A stretch of DNA of 64,000 nucleotides from Mycoplasma haemofelis str. Langford 1 (GTDB lineage Bacteria; Bacillota_I; Bacilli_A; Mycoplasmatales; Mycoplasmoidaceae): positions 496,001 to 560,000 of the forward strand of contig NC_014970.1 of NCBI RefSeq assembly GCF_000200735.1, written 5' to 3'. Positions 63,729 to 64,000 of this stretch are shown piece after piece. The notes under the pieces were generated by a model that saw nothing but the letters and a program-made list of their open reading frames with translations, was not told where the DNA came from and did no database searches. Position 1 is the first letter of the stretch; every line of letters starts with the position of its first letter. The translations under genes and the position numbers were made by a program.

Positions 63729-64000
63729 TGAATAAGTTAATTCCTATAACTACAGCAGGAGGTCTTGGTGCTGCGGGAGTTGGTGGTTATTCTTTGTGAC
63801 AGCTTAATCAAAAGGTTACATTTGCAGAGCAGTATAAGAACTCGCTTCTGAAGTTAGAGAAGACAGATTCCATATTAACTTTCAAGTTTACTGGACTTCA
63901 AAATAAGACTCCGAAGCATCCTAAGTTATCTGAAGCAGCTCGTAGATTTTCTGAAACTGAAATAGCCAAGGATTTACATGTGGAAGGATGTGAAGATATC
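63728..64000 (+). CDS. Hemoplasma about 200-residue paralog-family protein (partial)
   Basis: Starts at ATG 63728, overlapping the previous stop, and runs off the window after 91 codons. N-terminus LIPITTAGGLGAAGVGGYSLW (UGA Trp) and body with KDLHVEGCEDI, matching the ELHKKACEDVYE region of the gene at 61859. Fourth tandem member. Confidence 0.65.

Overview
The window comes from a hemotropic mycoplasma (hemoplasma). UGA must be read as tryptophan: conserved proteins (glyS, dnaG, pcrA, hsdM, hsdR, mraZ, rsmH) stay open only under genetic code 4. The genes are tightly packed with many GTG/TTG starts. There are several families of roughly 140-310-residue proteins with a hydrophobic N-terminus, a typical hemoplasma trait. 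I cannot name the species from the sequence alone.

Layout. 1-9.0 kb: accessory proteins, mostly small exported or membrane-anchored paralogs; three of four members of one 300-residue family are interrupted by 11-bp tandem repeats. 9.3-12.0 kb: small membrane proteins, then rpsP-rplS-trmD. 12.0-19.6 kb (minus): two very large tandem paralogs, an ECF-type S component, a thioredoxin and an unknown protein, in one tightly spaced cluster. 19.6-29.5 kb: housekeeping block (tRNA-Arg, ppa, an exported DsbA/thioredoxin-like protein, pcrA, mraZ-rsmH, glyS, dnaG, rpsT, rpsU). 29.5-48.5 kb: a type I restriction-modification island. 48.7-53.9 kb (minus): a 16S-23S-5S rRNA operon. 53.9-64 kb: accessory region with a DUF31 serine peptidase, a DUF2779-like protein, a divergent pair of cysteine-containing paralogs and a run of about 200-residue paralogs that continues past the window edge.

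The outstanding system is the island at 29.5-48.5 kb: twenty HsdS modules on one strand, two complete hsdM genes and one hsdR. Each HsdS module has a single target-recognition domain and one C-terminal helix, so each is half of a normal S subunit. The helices fall into three linker classes. Two of them are built from 12-bp (four-residue) tandem repeats whose copy number varies from 0 to 5 between genes, resembling the spacer-setting TAEL repeats of EcoR124I. Several modules are broken by an 8-bp or 10-bp tandem duplication or by single-base shifts. The layout suggests a combinatorial, slippage-prone source of DNA-methylation specificities. HsdR seems to lack the catalytic Lys and the Gln of the QxxxY motif in its nuclease domain, so DNA cleavage may be weakened or lost.

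Second, the 3' end of 16S rRNA does not carry the canonical anti-Shine-Dalgarno sequence (CCUCC is replaced by UCUUC). This fits the weak or absent ribosome-binding sites, the many overlapping stop/start junctions and some very short leaders in the window.
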